From HGM10611 sp964384805 (GTDB taxonomy: Bacteria; Bacillota_I; Bacilli_A; ML615J-28; CAG-313), in NCBI GenBank assembly GCA_964384805.1, contig CAYLLO010000025.1, forward strand, positions 1 to 20,326: 20,326 nucleotides of DNA. Reading direction: 5' to 3'. Positions within the stretch are counted from its first letter, which is position 1. Every line of letters starts with the position of its first letter. The notes beneath the pieces were generated by a model that worked only from the letters and a program-made list of their open reading frames with translations, ran no database searches and was not told where the DNA came from. Both the position numbers and the translations under genes were made by a program. Positions 1 through 6,860 of this stretch are shown one piece after another.

Positions 1-54
1 ATTTATTATGAATATATTCTTTATTTTATCCATCATTTAAATTAAATATCTATA

Positions 55-96
55 CTATAATCTATTTAGTTATTGTGAGGGTGAGCCGGTAAATAA
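55..96 (+). repeat. RHS-core junction, copy 1
   Basis: This stretch encodes YNLFSYCEGEPVNK, the conserved end of an RHS-repeat core domain just before the variable toxin tip. It matches positions 1517-1558 at 39 of 42 bases. Immediately upstream (1-54) there is no recognisable RHS coding sequence, and a TAA at 38-40 closes the frame, so this copy is detached from any full RHS gene. Such short homologies are where displaced RHS tips are thought to recombine with a complete gene. Confidence 0.75.
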
Positions 97-106
97 GATT
101 GATAAT

Positions 107-658
107 ATGGGTGAGTTTGGTTCTCCAATACAATGGGTTATGGCCGCAATAGGAGCAATTGGAGGTTATTTTTTTGGTGATTTTGTTGCCAAAAAATTGG
201 GATATACAAGTGGTTTAACCTACTGGCTAATTAAGACAGGAATAATAATAGGTGGAGCTGTCATAGGGTGGTTTGCAGGAACAATAATTAAGCAAATTGC
301 CATAAATTTTCTTTTAACTAATCCTAATATTTTATTAAAAATGCCTTTATTTGTAAAATGGTTTTTGGGTATAGAAGATATTGTAGATGATTTATTACAT
401 AATGCCGTATGTAATGTAATTCCAAATACTATTAATCATATTATGCAAGAAAAACATTCTTGGGGTTTATTAGGAAAATTTAATTGGGATTCAGTAAAAG
501 ATGTAATACTTTATGTGTTGGACTATGGAACATATTCAATAAATTATGCTGGCAATTATATATATACAGCAACTTACTTAAATCAAACTATAGTTGTTAC
601 AATAAGGGTTGTAAATGGGATAATAAGATTAATTGATGCATATGTGAAAACGAGGTAA
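107..658 (+). CDS. Orphan RHS C-terminal toxin tip, possible BECR-type RNase
   Basis: This is the variable C-terminal tip of an RHS/polymorphic toxin without its core. The frame is open from position 41 and reads through the RHS-core end (YNLFSYC, then VNKIDNMG, equivalent to the usual VDPxG junction) into this region. The ATG at 107 has no ribosome binding site, so the piece is probably not translated on its own. From that ATG, residues 10-70 form two hydrophobic Gly-rich segments (pretoxin-like). The last 75 residues have H111, K116, H117, W119, N126-W127, then alternating strands ending in RLIDAYVKT. The pattern of a His-bearing helix followed by a beta sheet resembles small BECR-fold RNase toxins, such as the polymorphic toxin type 35 group. 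The fold and RNase activity are inference; the RHS-tip assignment is firmer. The likely immunity gene starts two bases after the stop. Confidence 0.65.
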   Translation: MGEFGSPIQWVMAAIGAIGGYFFGDFVAKKLGYTSGLTYWLIKTGIIIGGAVIGWFAGTIIKQIAINFLLTNPNILLKMPLFVKWFLGIEDIVDDLLHNAVCNVIPNTINHIMQEKHSWGLLGKFNWDSVKDVILYVLDYGTYSINYAGNYIYTATYLNQTIVVTIRVVNGIIRLIDAYVKTR

Positions 659-660
659 AT

Positions 661-1218
661 ATGAGTTTATTTATTAATATTAAAGAATTAAATGATTTAG
701 AAAAATCAGAAAAATTTAATGAAATAATTGAGATGTTAAATGAAAAATGGATACTAAATAAAGATGATTTTGATTTGATTCTAAGATTATGTAGTGAATG
801 TTGGTATTTGTTAAGTGAAGTTGATATTTCTATAAAAAAAGATTCTTTTGATTTATTACAGTGTAAAATGATATTGGTTGATGTGGTTGAATATTGTATT
901 AAAAATAAATATATATATAATAAAAAATGTTCATGGTTTTTCGGATATGCTATGACTTTATTTCCATTTCATTTCTATTTTGGGTTAGGTAATGAAAAAT
1001 TTATATATTATGAAAATTTGGGTAAAAAAATATGTCAGCATTTAATCAATTGCCATGATTCCAATAGGGTTGTGAAGTATCTTTGTAGTCTTTCTAGTAA
1101 AGATTTATATGGAAGTAGTAAATTTTATTTAACCAAAGAAGAAGTGGAGTTTGAAATTAGCGGTGATTCTCTAATAGAAGAGTATTTCAAAGAAATATGC
1201 TTAAATGTTAAATATTGA
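661..1218 (+). CDS. Probable immunity protein of the RHS toxin tip
   Basis: This is a 185-residue soluble protein with no signal peptide or clear membrane segment, rich in Leu, Lys, Glu and aromatic residues and probably mostly helical. I recognise no family motif. The SD (GAGG) lies inside the last codons of the toxin tip and the ATG follows the toxin stop by two bases, the tight tip-then-immunity order typical of polymorphic toxin loci. The immunity role is therefore inferred from position alone. Residues of note are five cysteines in the first half (C43, C47, C68, C78, C90) and C124, C130 and C142 later, plus an aromatic-rich block near residues 92-118. It ends in TGA, which shows that UGA is a stop here. 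Unlike the toxin tip it has its own start and SD and may still be expressed as protection against related strains. Confidence 0.6.
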   Translation: MSLFINIKELNDLEKSEKFNEIIEMLNEKWILNKDDFDLILRLCSECWYLLSEVDISIKKDSFDLLQCKMILVDVVEYCIKNKYIYNKKCSWFFGYAMTLFPFHFYFGLGNEKFIYYENLGKKICQHLINCHDSNRVVKYLCSLSSKDLYGSSKFYLTKEEVEFEISGDSLIEEYFKEICLNVKY

Positions 1219-1379
1219 GTTTAATTATTAATCTAAAAAAATAAAAGGGCAAACTCCTCTTGAGTTTAGGTAGTTAACTCTTAATAGTGTCTTTTTTTAA
1301 ATTGTCTGTTTTTGACGAATAGGTTCTCTTAATGTTATTTTAATTACATTATTTTATTGACTTTAATAATAGCCGTTCT

Positions 1380-1589
1380 TTGATTGTAATAAATTATATT
1401 TATCATACAGAAACAAGTTATTACTATCTAAATAGTAGATACTATAATCCACAAAACACTAGATTCCAAATAGCAGACGATATAACATATTTAGGAATAA
1501 CAGGAACAGTTAATAGCTATAATCTATTTAGTTATTGTAAGAGGGAGCCGGTAAATAATGTTGATACAACAGGGAATTTAAAATTATAA
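1380..1589 (+). pseudogene. RHS-repeat core C-terminal fragment
   Basis: The translation contains the classic RHS-associated core ending: ETSYYYLNSRYYNPQNTRFQ, then ADDITYLG, GTVNSYNLFSYC and EPVNNVDTTG. Intact RHS proteins are over a thousand residues long. Here only about 60 core residues remain, RHS similarity starts abruptly around position 1400, an in-frame TAA lies at 1341-1343, and the only start is a TTG at 1380 without an SD. The frame stops four residues after the VDTTG junction, so no toxin tip follows. It is a broken leftover of an RHS gene or of a displaced tip, parallel to the junction at 55-96. Confidence 0.75.
1517..1558 (+). repeat. RHS-core junction, copy 2
   Basis: This is the second copy of the junction at 55-96, with 39 of 42 positions identical including a 22-base and a 14-base identical block. 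It encodes YNLFSYCKREPVNN. It lies inside the RHS-core fragment and marks the place where toxin tips are exchanged. Confidence 0.75.
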
Positions 1590-1599
1590 TATAAAGTTA

Positions 1600-1630
1600 G
1601 GTTCTATAAAATATTTTATAGAGCCTTTTT
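1600..1630 (+). terminator. Rho-independent terminator closing the RHS remnant
   Basis: A 13-base-pair stem (1600-1612 with 1613-1625, one G-U pair) with almost no loop in the linear sequence is followed by TTTTT at 1626-1630. It separates the RHS remnant from the MarR promoter about 55 bases downstream. Confidence 0.8.
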
Positions 1631-1683
1631 AAAATTTATGAGGGATTTATTTTTAAAAATAAATTATTTATAAATTAAAAGGT

Positions 1684-1711
1684 TTGACATTCAAAATAAT
1701 TGTGATATAAT
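1684..1711 (+). promoter_or_regulatory. Sigma-A-type promoter for the marR-pepP pair
   Basis: TTGACA (1684-1689), a 16-base spacer, then TATAAT (1706-1711) with TG just upstream. The transcript would start about 20 bases before a strong SD, AAGGAGG (1726-1732), and the ATG at 1738. Confidence 0.8.
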
Positions 1712-1737
1712 AAAAGTAGATATATAAGGAGGATACT

Positions 1738-2586
1738 ATGGCAACAACTAGTACAAAACCTAAAAAATCTACAGCAAAGAAGACTGCAACAAAGAAAACG
1801 ACTACTAAGACAGTAACAACTAAAAATAAATCTGTGAAGACTGTAACGCCCAAAAAAACAACACCAAAACCGGCAGAAGAAATGATAAATGTTGATTCAT
1901 CATCACTTTTAGATGCTTTACTTCCACCACCACCAAAAGGGGCTGTATCAAAACCAGTAAAAGAAGTTAGTGGTGTAAAGAAAGTTTCTACCCAAAAAAC
2001 TGCTACAAAGAAAACTATAAGTAAGACATCTACTTCGAAGAACCAAACTTCTACAATCGCAGATTCTAAAAAAAATGAAAAGAAACTTAAATCAATGACT
2101 AAAGATGAAAAGCAAATGTATAAAAAACTTTGGGAATATTTTAATTATGTTGCCAATTTAACGATGGTTATTGAAGAAAGAATGATGGATACTAAACTTA
2201 TTCCTGATTTAACAATTGGTGAATTACATGTTTTAGAAACTGTTGATAAATTAAATGGCAAACCGATGTCTAAAATTGCTAATGCTTTAAAAGTTACTGT
2301 TGGCTCTTTAACGATAGGTGTTAATCGTTTAGTAGCTAAAGAATATTTATTAAGAATTCGTGATGAAAACGATCATCGCGTTGTTAATTTAAGTGTGACT
2401 GCGAAAGCTAAGAAGGTATTGAAAATTCATGATAAATTTCATGAAGACATTTTACTTGGCGTTTTAGATGGCGTGACAATTCGTGATGCGACCAAAGTTA
2501 TGGCTCAATTTAATCGTGTATTAGAAAATTATATAAATCCAAAGGAGAGAGTATATGCAAATTCAAGTAAAGTATCTACAAAATAA
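1738..2586 (+). CDS. MarR-family regulator with long lysine-rich N-terminal tail
   Basis: The protein has 282 residues. Residues about 125-265 are a MarR-type winged helix: the DLTIGELHVLETV helix, the helix-turn-helix PMSKIANALKVTVGSLTIGVNRLV, and the wing RIRDENDHRVVNLSVT. Typical MarR proteins have about 140-160 residues, so some 120 residues are extra. This tail has two Lys/Thr/Ala/Ser blocks (about 1-47 and 79-120) with AKKTATKKTT-style repeats like histone H1 or mycobacterial HupB tails. They flank a short acidic-hydrophobic segment (about 47-62) and a PPPP run. The tail probably binds DNA nonspecifically or alters oligomerisation (inference). The gene has its own strong promoter and SD, and its last 32 bases overlap the aminopeptidase gene. 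Its regulon cannot be read from the sequence; fatty-acid genes, a common MarR (FabT) target, are not adjacent. Confidence 0.85.
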   Translation: MATTSTKPKKSTAKKTATKKTTTKTVTTKNKSVKTVTPKKTTPKPAEEMINVDSSSLLDALLPPPPKGAVSKPVKEVSGVKKVSTQKTATKKTISKTSTSKNQTSTIADSKKNEKKLKSMTKDEKQMYKKLWEYFNYVANLTMVIEERMMDTKLIPDLTIGELHVLETVDKLNGKPMSKIANALKVTVGSLTIGVNRLVAKEYLLRIRDENDHRVVNLSVTAKAKKVLKIHDKFHEDILLGVLDGVTIRDATKVMAQFNRVLENYINPKERVYANSSKVSTK

Positions 2587-3820
2587 TCGTCAACAAGTAT
2601 TTGAACAAATTAAAGACAATTCATTTGTTGTGATTCATTCTGGAGCTAGCACATTTAAAAGTGCTGATGCTTCTTACAATTTTTTTGTTAATCGTAATTT
2701 TTATTATTTAACTGGCATTAACCAAGAAGATGTTACTTTGGTTATTGGTAAAATAAATAATGAGAAAAAAGAATTTTTATTTATTGATGAAAATGATCCA
2801 GTATTAGTTAAGTGGGTTGGTGCAAAACTTTATAAAAATGAAGCTAGCAAAATATCTGGAATAAATGAATCTTCTATTTTATATAGTGCACAGTTCAATA
2901 AGTTGATGGATAATTATTTTCAATCACTTCGCTATTCAGAAGGAACTATTGAAAATCTTTATTTAGATTTAGAACAACATAATCAAATGTTTTATAATAC
3001 TTTTGGATTAACATATGCCAAAACTATTAAAGAAAAATATCCAGCGATTAATATTGAAAATATCTACAATACGATTGTTAATCTTCGTATGGTTAAAAAT
3101 GAAGATGAAATTGCTTTAATAAAAGAAAGTATTAAAACCACAAAAGAGGCTATTTATAATGTTATGGATCATCATAACAATTTGGATAATGAAATGATAG
3201 CTGAAGCTCATCATAGTTTTGCACTTCATAAAAATGGCAAAGTAGAATCATTTGGCAGTATTGTTGCTGCTGGAAAAAATGCCGCAACTTTGCATTATGA
3301 AGATAATAATATGCCAATTAATCATAATGATATGCTATTAATGGATGTAGGATGTTACACTCAAAACTACTCAAGTGATATTACCAGAACATTTCCAGTT
3401 AGTGGAAAATTTACAGAACGTCAAAAAGCAGTTTATGAAGTAGTTTTAGATTGTAATAAGAAATGTATTGACTACGCTAAAGCAGGAATGAGTTGGATAG
3501 AACTTAATAACTATGCGAAAAAGATATTAGCTGAAGGATGTAAAAAACTAGGTCTAATTAAAGAAGATCAAGAATTGGTTAAATACTATTTTCATTCTAT
3601 TGGTCATTCATTAGGTCTTGATGTTCATGACCCTAATATTGCATCATTAGGGTTATTAGAAGGTATGGTTATCACAATAGAACCAGGACTTTATATTCCA
3701 GAAGAAAATATTGGTATTCGTATAGAAGATAATATTGTAATAACAAAAGAAAAAGCAATTAATTTAAGTAATAATATTATTAAAGAAATAGAAGATATCG
3801 AAAATTATTTAAAAAAATAA
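2555..3820 (+). CDS. pepP: Xaa-Pro aminopeptidase (M24B family)
   Basis: This is a cytoplasmic metallopeptidase that removes an N-terminal residue preceding proline. The 421 residues match the usual PepP length. An N-terminal creatinase-like domain (about 1-165) is followed by the pita-bread catalytic domain. All five dinuclear metal ligands are visible: D264 (LLMDVGC), D275 (SSDITRTF), H351 (HSIGHSLGLDVHD), E376 (TIEPGLYI) and E391 (IRIEDN). The start ATG at 2555 lies inside the end of the MarR gene with a good SD (AAAGGAG, about 2541-2547) in front, so the two genes are translationally linked. The overlap suggests co-expression rather than a known functional link. PepQ-type prolidase is the main alternative, but the long N-terminal domain favours PepP. 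Confidence 0.9.
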   Translation: MQIQVKYLQNNRQQVFEQIKDNSFVVIHSGASTFKSADASYNFFVNRNFYYLTGINQEDVTLVIGKINNEKKEFLFIDENDPVLVKWVGAKLYKNEASKISGINESSILYSAQFNKLMDNYFQSLRYSEGTIENLYLDLEQHNQMFYNTFGLTYAKTIKEKYPAINIENIYNTIVNLRMVKNEDEIALIKESIKTTKEAIYNVMDHHNNLDNEMIAEAHHSFALHKNGKVESFGSIVAAGKNAATLHYEDNNMPINHNDMLLMDVGCYTQNYSSDITRTFPVSGKFTERQKAVYEVVLDCNKKCIDYAKAGMSWIELNNYAKKILAEGCKKLGLIKEDQELVKYYFHSIGHSLGLDVHDPNIASLGLLEGMVITIEPGLYIPEENIGIRIEDNIVITKEKAINLSNNIIKEIEDIENYLKK

Positions 3821-3867
3821 CTTGAATAATTTAAAAAAATACTCCCTTTTTTCTCAACTAAAAAAAC

Positions 3868-3896
3868 TTGAGTTATTATAAATACTGAAGTATAAT
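3868..3896 (+). promoter_or_regulatory. Promoter of the secreted-protein/ABC operon
   Basis: TTGAGT (3868-3873), a 17-base spacer, then TATAAT (3891-3896). The -35 box overlaps a weak CTCAA/TTGAG inverted repeat. The box covers an ATG at 3895, which rules that codon out as the start of the next gene. Confidence 0.7.
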
Positions 3897-3918
3897 GTTG
3901 ACAAGGGGGTATTTTAAT

Positions 3919-4557
3919 ATGAAAAAAATTATATTTTGTTTGTTATGTTTTTTGTTTAGTTTAAACGTTTATATTGTTAATGCCAGTGAAGTTGCTGGCC
4001 ATCCGGAATTTCAGGAAATCAAAATCCCTAAAAGTTCTCAAGCTAAATTGATTAATGATATGGATCAAAAAGTTATTGATTCGGCTTACCAAGATCTTAA
4101 AAAAAGTTTTTGGGGATGGAGTGTTAATGTGATTGTTAATAATCAAATTGTTCAATATACAGGAGATACAGTTTTTGCTAAAAAAAATAATACTAGTCAA
4201 TATTTAAATTACACATATTATTGTGAAGAAGAAGAAAGCGTAACAACTAGTATTTCGGCAAGTGCATCGTTAGCGGGAAAGGCAAGCGGGAAAATTAAAG
4301 CAGTTAGTGCTACTTTAGATAATGAAATTAGAGGAGAAATAGGTAAAAAAACATATGTTTCAAAACTAGAAAGTACCAAAATTTTTATTAATGTACCACC
4401 TAGGAAAAAGTTAACGATTACAATAAGAGGAGAAGCAAGATTAAATAATGGAGTATGTAAATACTATATTTTAGGTATTGCCTTTAAAAAAGGTGAATGG
4501 GAATATATTGATGTGGTGAATGAGTATTATGATTATTATGAAGAAACCATTTATTAA
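3919..4557 (+). CDS. Secreted protein of unknown function, first gene of an ABC operon
   Basis: The start chosen is the ATG at 3919, preceded by AAGGGGG; an in-frame ATG at 3895 lies within the -10 box. The 212-residue product begins with a Sec signal peptide (MKK, then a hydrophobic core to about residue 20, with a likely cut near A22). There is no lipobox. The mature part has a Trp-containing segment (FWGWSVNVIV, about 64-73), then a low-complexity Ser/Ala/Lys stretch with alternating small residues (SVTTSISASASLAGKASGK, about 107-125). A strand-rich region follows with NVPPRKKLTITIRGEARL, and the end is Tyr-rich. C102 and C180 could form a disulphide. The Ser-rich alternating stretch followed by a VPP segment recalls the membrane-inserting hairpin of aerolysin/ETX-MTX2-like pore formers, but this is weak. 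It overlaps the next gene by 20 bases, so the four genes are probably one unit. Confidence 0.7.
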   Translation: MKKIIFCLLCFLFSLNVYIVNASEVAGHPEFQEIKIPKSSQAKLINDMDQKVIDSAYQDLKKSFWGWSVNVIVNNQIVQYTGDTVFAKKNNTSQYLNYTYYCEEEESVTTSISASASLAGKASGKIKAVSATLDNEIRGEIGKKTYVSKLESTKIFINVPPRKKLTITIRGEARLNNGVCKYYILGIAFKKGEWEYIDVVNEYYDYYEETIY

Positions 4558-5353
4558 ATATTTATTTTTGTTCTTTATTTTTGTTGTTACAATTATTCTA
4601 GTGGTAGTTCTTAATATTAAAAATTCCCAAAAAAGTAATTTTTTAAATTATCCAACTAATTATTCTTTATGTAATAATAATGATTTGATAGTTGAAATAT
4701 ATTGTGATCGTAAAGATTTATCTTTTTTTGAAAAAGAAGAAATATTGGAAATTTCAATTACTGATGAGGATGAAAATTATTATCAAATAAAAATCAAAGA
4801 TATTATGAGAAAAGAGAAAAAAATGATTAATAATCATAATTATTATACGTATTTTTTAACTTTTGAAATTCCTTTTGATAGTAAAGAAGTGGTAAATATG
4901 AATCGAGTAAAACTTAATATTGTTAATAAAAGAGGAGAAAATATTGTTTTTGAAATAGGAAATATTAGTATGGTAAGTGGTGATTATTTTTCATTAGTTG
5001 ATGCTAAATCAATTACTGGTATGACTAAAATTGTAGATAATTATACAACTCTGGATAAAATAAAAGTTGAGTTATATAATTTTCAACCTAATCCTGTTAT
5101 TTTAAAAAATGTTGAATTAATATCTTCAGTTGTTAATACTAGTATTATTGAAACTAAATTATTAAATGACAAAACCATAGAATTAATTATTCCTATTAAT
5201 TATTTACAACAAAGTTTTATTAATAATGTAGGAGTAATTTTGACGTGGGAATACCAAGGTTCTGTTTATCAACAATTACTTAATCCGTATATTCTTTTCA
5301 AAACTTCAACTTCGCATACTACTCCACTTATACAAACATATGAAGTATATTAA
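4538..5353 (+). CDS. Membrane-anchored extracytoplasmic protein of ABC operon
   Basis: I prefer the ATG at 4538 (MKKPFIKYLFLFF), which gives a typical Lys-first membrane anchor; an ATG at 4520 is in frame and possible. Neither has a clear SD, so translation is probably coupled to the upstream gene, whose end it overlaps. The 271-residue product has one membrane segment (about residues 8-28) and a large outside part rich in Asn, Ile and beta-strand patterns. It has no catalytic motif I recognise. C45 and C57 may pair. The Ig- or jelly-roll-like alternation (for example VKLNIVNKRGENIVFEIGNISM) suggests a binding or adaptor domain. Its position between a secreted protein and an ABC transporter suggests an accessory, immunity or receptor role for that protein (inference). 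It overlaps the ATPase gene by 14 bases. Confidence 0.65.
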   Translation: MKKPFIKYLFLFFIFVVTIILVVVLNIKNSQKSNFLNYPTNYSLCNNNDLIVEIYCDRKDLSFFEKEEILEISITDEDENYYQIKIKDIMRKEKKMINNHNYYTYFLTFEIPFDSKEVVNMNRVKLNIVNKRGENIVFEIGNISMVSGDYFSLVDAKSITGMTKIVDNYTTLDKIKVELYNFQPNPVILKNVELISSVVNTSIIETKLLNDKTIELIIPINYLQQSFINNVGVILTWEYQGSVYQQLLNPYILFKTSTSHTTPLIQTYEVY

Positions 5354-5945
5354 ATGTTTAGATGTTTCTAAAAATTATGGTAATAACAATGTTTTAAAAT
5401 TGTTTAACTATGAGTTCACAAATCAAGCGATTAATTTTATTATTGGGAGTAATGGAACAGGGAAAAGTACCTTAATTTCGTGCATTTTAGATTTTATAAA
5501 GTATCAAGGTATAATTGAACATAATCTTGAAAAAATTGTTTATCAACCAGAAAAGGTTTTTTTGCCAGATTATATGAAGGTGGAAGAATATTTATATTTA
5601 ATTGGTAGAATTCACCGAGAGGATGTTAGAGAAAAAATTCATAGATTAATTAAACTTTTTGGTTTAGAAAATGTTTTATCTAAAGATTTAATTACTTTAT
5701 CTAAAGGAATGCATCAAAAAGTATTATTAATACAAACTTTAATGATTTCTTCAGATGCATATATTTTTGATGAACCATTAAGTGGATTAGATCCAATTTC
5801 TCAAAACTTATTTATTGAAGAAATAAAAAAACTAAATCGAGAACGAAAATTAGTTATTATAATTACCCATTTTATTGAACAATACCATTTAGAATCAAAT
5901 AGTATTATTGATTTAAATCATAAGGAGAAATATGCAAATTATTAA
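5340..5945 (+). CDS. ABC transporter ATP-binding protein
   Basis: This is a 201-residue nucleotide-binding subunit, slightly shorter than the usual 220-240. Motifs in order are Walker A GSNGTGKST (36-44), a Q-loop at Q69 (VYQPEK), an ABC signature LSKGM (120-124, a variant of LSGGQ), Walker B YIFDEP (D144, E145), the D-loop SGLDP and an H-loop at H177 (ITHF). It powers the six-helix permease encoded next, with which it overlaps by 14 bases (ATG at 5932 behind AAGGAG). The short form and the paired small permease resemble exporters that handle bacteriocins, peptides or self-immunity, such as the NatA/CcmA-like and LanF-like groups. The substrate is not visible; the operon context points to the secreted protein at 3919. 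Confidence 0.92.
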   Translation: MKYIKCLDVSKNYGNNNVLKLFNYEFTNQAINFIIGSNGTGKSTLISCILDFIKYQGIIEHNLEKIVYQPEKVFLPDYMKVEEYLYLIGRIHREDVREKIHRLIKLFGLENVLSKDLITLSKGMHQKVLLIQTLMISSDAYIFDEPLSGLDPISQNLFIEEIKKLNRERKLVIIITHFIEQYHLESNSIIDLNHKEKYANY

Positions 5946-6630
5946 ATTACATCTTTGTTATTTGTTTAACCGCTTCAATTTAATTGCGGGAGGAATAATA
6001 ATTTTAATCTATTTAGGTGGCTTAATTGTTAATATTATCAGTATCCCACAATATATAAGTATAGAAGTGGCTAGAGAAATGTATTTTTATAATACAGTAT
6101 CTATTTTAAAAATGATTTTTATAATTTTAATTATTTTAATTATATCTTATACGGGTTTATTTAATAATGAACGATATCAATTGTATTTATTAAATAAACG
6201 AGCAGATAGAATGAAATACTTTTTAACAAAGATGTTAGCATTGTTTATTGTTTCAATGCTTTTGATGATAGTTTTTATGTTATTATTTATACTATGTGGA
6301 TTAATATTTACTTCATGGTATAAATTGGAATTAAATCATGTAAAGTTTTTTAGTTACTTAACATTGATTAGTTTAATGTATGGGTATTTTGGGTATAATT
6401 TGGTTAAACTTATGAATAGTATTTTTATGGTGTTTATTCCTTTTTTATTAGTGGTTTTAGAAGAAGCTTTTATAAGTTTAGATATCGTACGATATGTTAG
6501 TTATTTGTTTCCTATCCTAGAAAATGATATCAATGTTAGTCTGTCATATGGAGTATTTCATGTTATAATCTTAATATGTTGCCAGTTATTGATTGGTCTT
6601 ATTCAAACATATGTAGTAGATATAAAATAG
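5932..6630 (+). CDS. ABC transporter permease, six-helix ABC-2-like
   Basis: This is a 232-residue integral membrane protein with about six hydrophobic segments (near residues 15-37, 58-76, 100-127, 140-158, 160-180 and 205-227). The second and third are separated by a basic cytoplasmic loop (LLNKRADRMKYF) that probably contacts the ATPase. Family motifs are too weak to name a subfamily, but length and topology match ABC-2-type or DUF-type permeases of peptide or immunity exporters. It is the last gene of the four-gene overlapping operon. No terminator is visible between its stop and the infC promoter 13 bases on, so some read-through into the ribosomal operon is possible. Confidence 0.8.
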   Translation: MQIIKLHLCYLFNRFNLIAGGIIILIYLGGLIVNIISIPQYISIEVAREMYFYNTVSILKMIFIILIILIISYTGLFNNERYQLYLLNKRADRMKYFLTKMLALFIVSMLLMIVFMLLFILCGLIFTSWYKLELNHVKFFSYLTLISLMYGYFGYNLVKLMNSIFMVFIPFLLVVLEEAFISLDIVRYVSYLFPILENDINVSLSYGVFHVIILICCQLLIGLIQTYVVDIK

Positions 6631-6643
6631 TAGGTAATAATAT

Positions 6644-6672
6644 TTGACATTAGTAAGAGGTTATGGTAAAAT
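6644..6672 (+). promoter_or_regulatory. Promoter of the infC-rpmI-rplT operon
   Basis: TTGACA (6644-6649), a 17-base spacer, then TAAAAT (6667-6672) with an extended -10 TG at 6664-6665. This is a near-consensus vegetative promoter; the predicted start is near 6679, leaving a leader of about 180 nucleotides. Confidence 0.85.
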
Positions 6673-6678
6673 GTATGT

Positions 6679-6860
6679 GAATTAAATAACGTAGTGAAAA
6701 GAAGAAGTCCATTCTCACCTGATTGATTAATGATATTGATAGGTAAAGAGTCACAAACACGTTTTTCCTTAAATGAGAAGAATTGGTTAAGTTGATTTTA
6801 GGAGTGGGTTTTGCCCACTTTTTTCATTCTTTATTTAATAAAATTTTTGGAGGTGAAATT
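6679..6860 (+). promoter_or_regulatory. L20-type autoregulatory leader of infC operon
   Basis: The roughly 180-nt untranslated leader sits exactly where Firmicutes carry the ribosomal-protein-L20 leader, which lets L20 repress its own operon by transcription attenuation. A terminator hairpin (6803-6824) lies before the infC SD. In addition TCACCT (6715-6720) is complementary to AGGTGA (6851-6856), which overlaps the SD, so a long-range pairing that hides the SD is possible. The leader identity rests on position and architecture. The SD pairing is seen in the sequence but its use is inference. Confidence 0.75.
6803..6824 (+). terminator. Attenuator terminator in the infC leader
   Basis: AGTGGG (6803-6808), loop TTTTG, CCCACT (6814-6819), then TTTTT. 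It lies between the promoter and the infC SD and is the expected target of L20-dependent attenuation. Confidence 0.85.

Noticed and set aside
1251..1267. AAACTC/GAGTTT hairpin after the immunity gene
   Set aside because: It has a six-pair stem without a T tract directly behind it, too weak to call a terminator.
1668..1853. Minus-strand hydrophobic frame opposite the MarR tail
   Set aside because: It is the mirror image of the Lys/Thr repeats and has no SD or promoter.
3895..3918. Upstream ATG for the secreted protein
   Set aside because: The codon lies inside the TATAAT box; the ATG at 3919 has a good SD and opens a clean signal peptide.
6783..6860. Longer infC beginning at TTG 6783
   Set aside because: It would read through the attenuator hairpin, adds residues unlike IF-3, and lacks an SD, while ATT 6861 has an ideal SD and matches the known AUU start.
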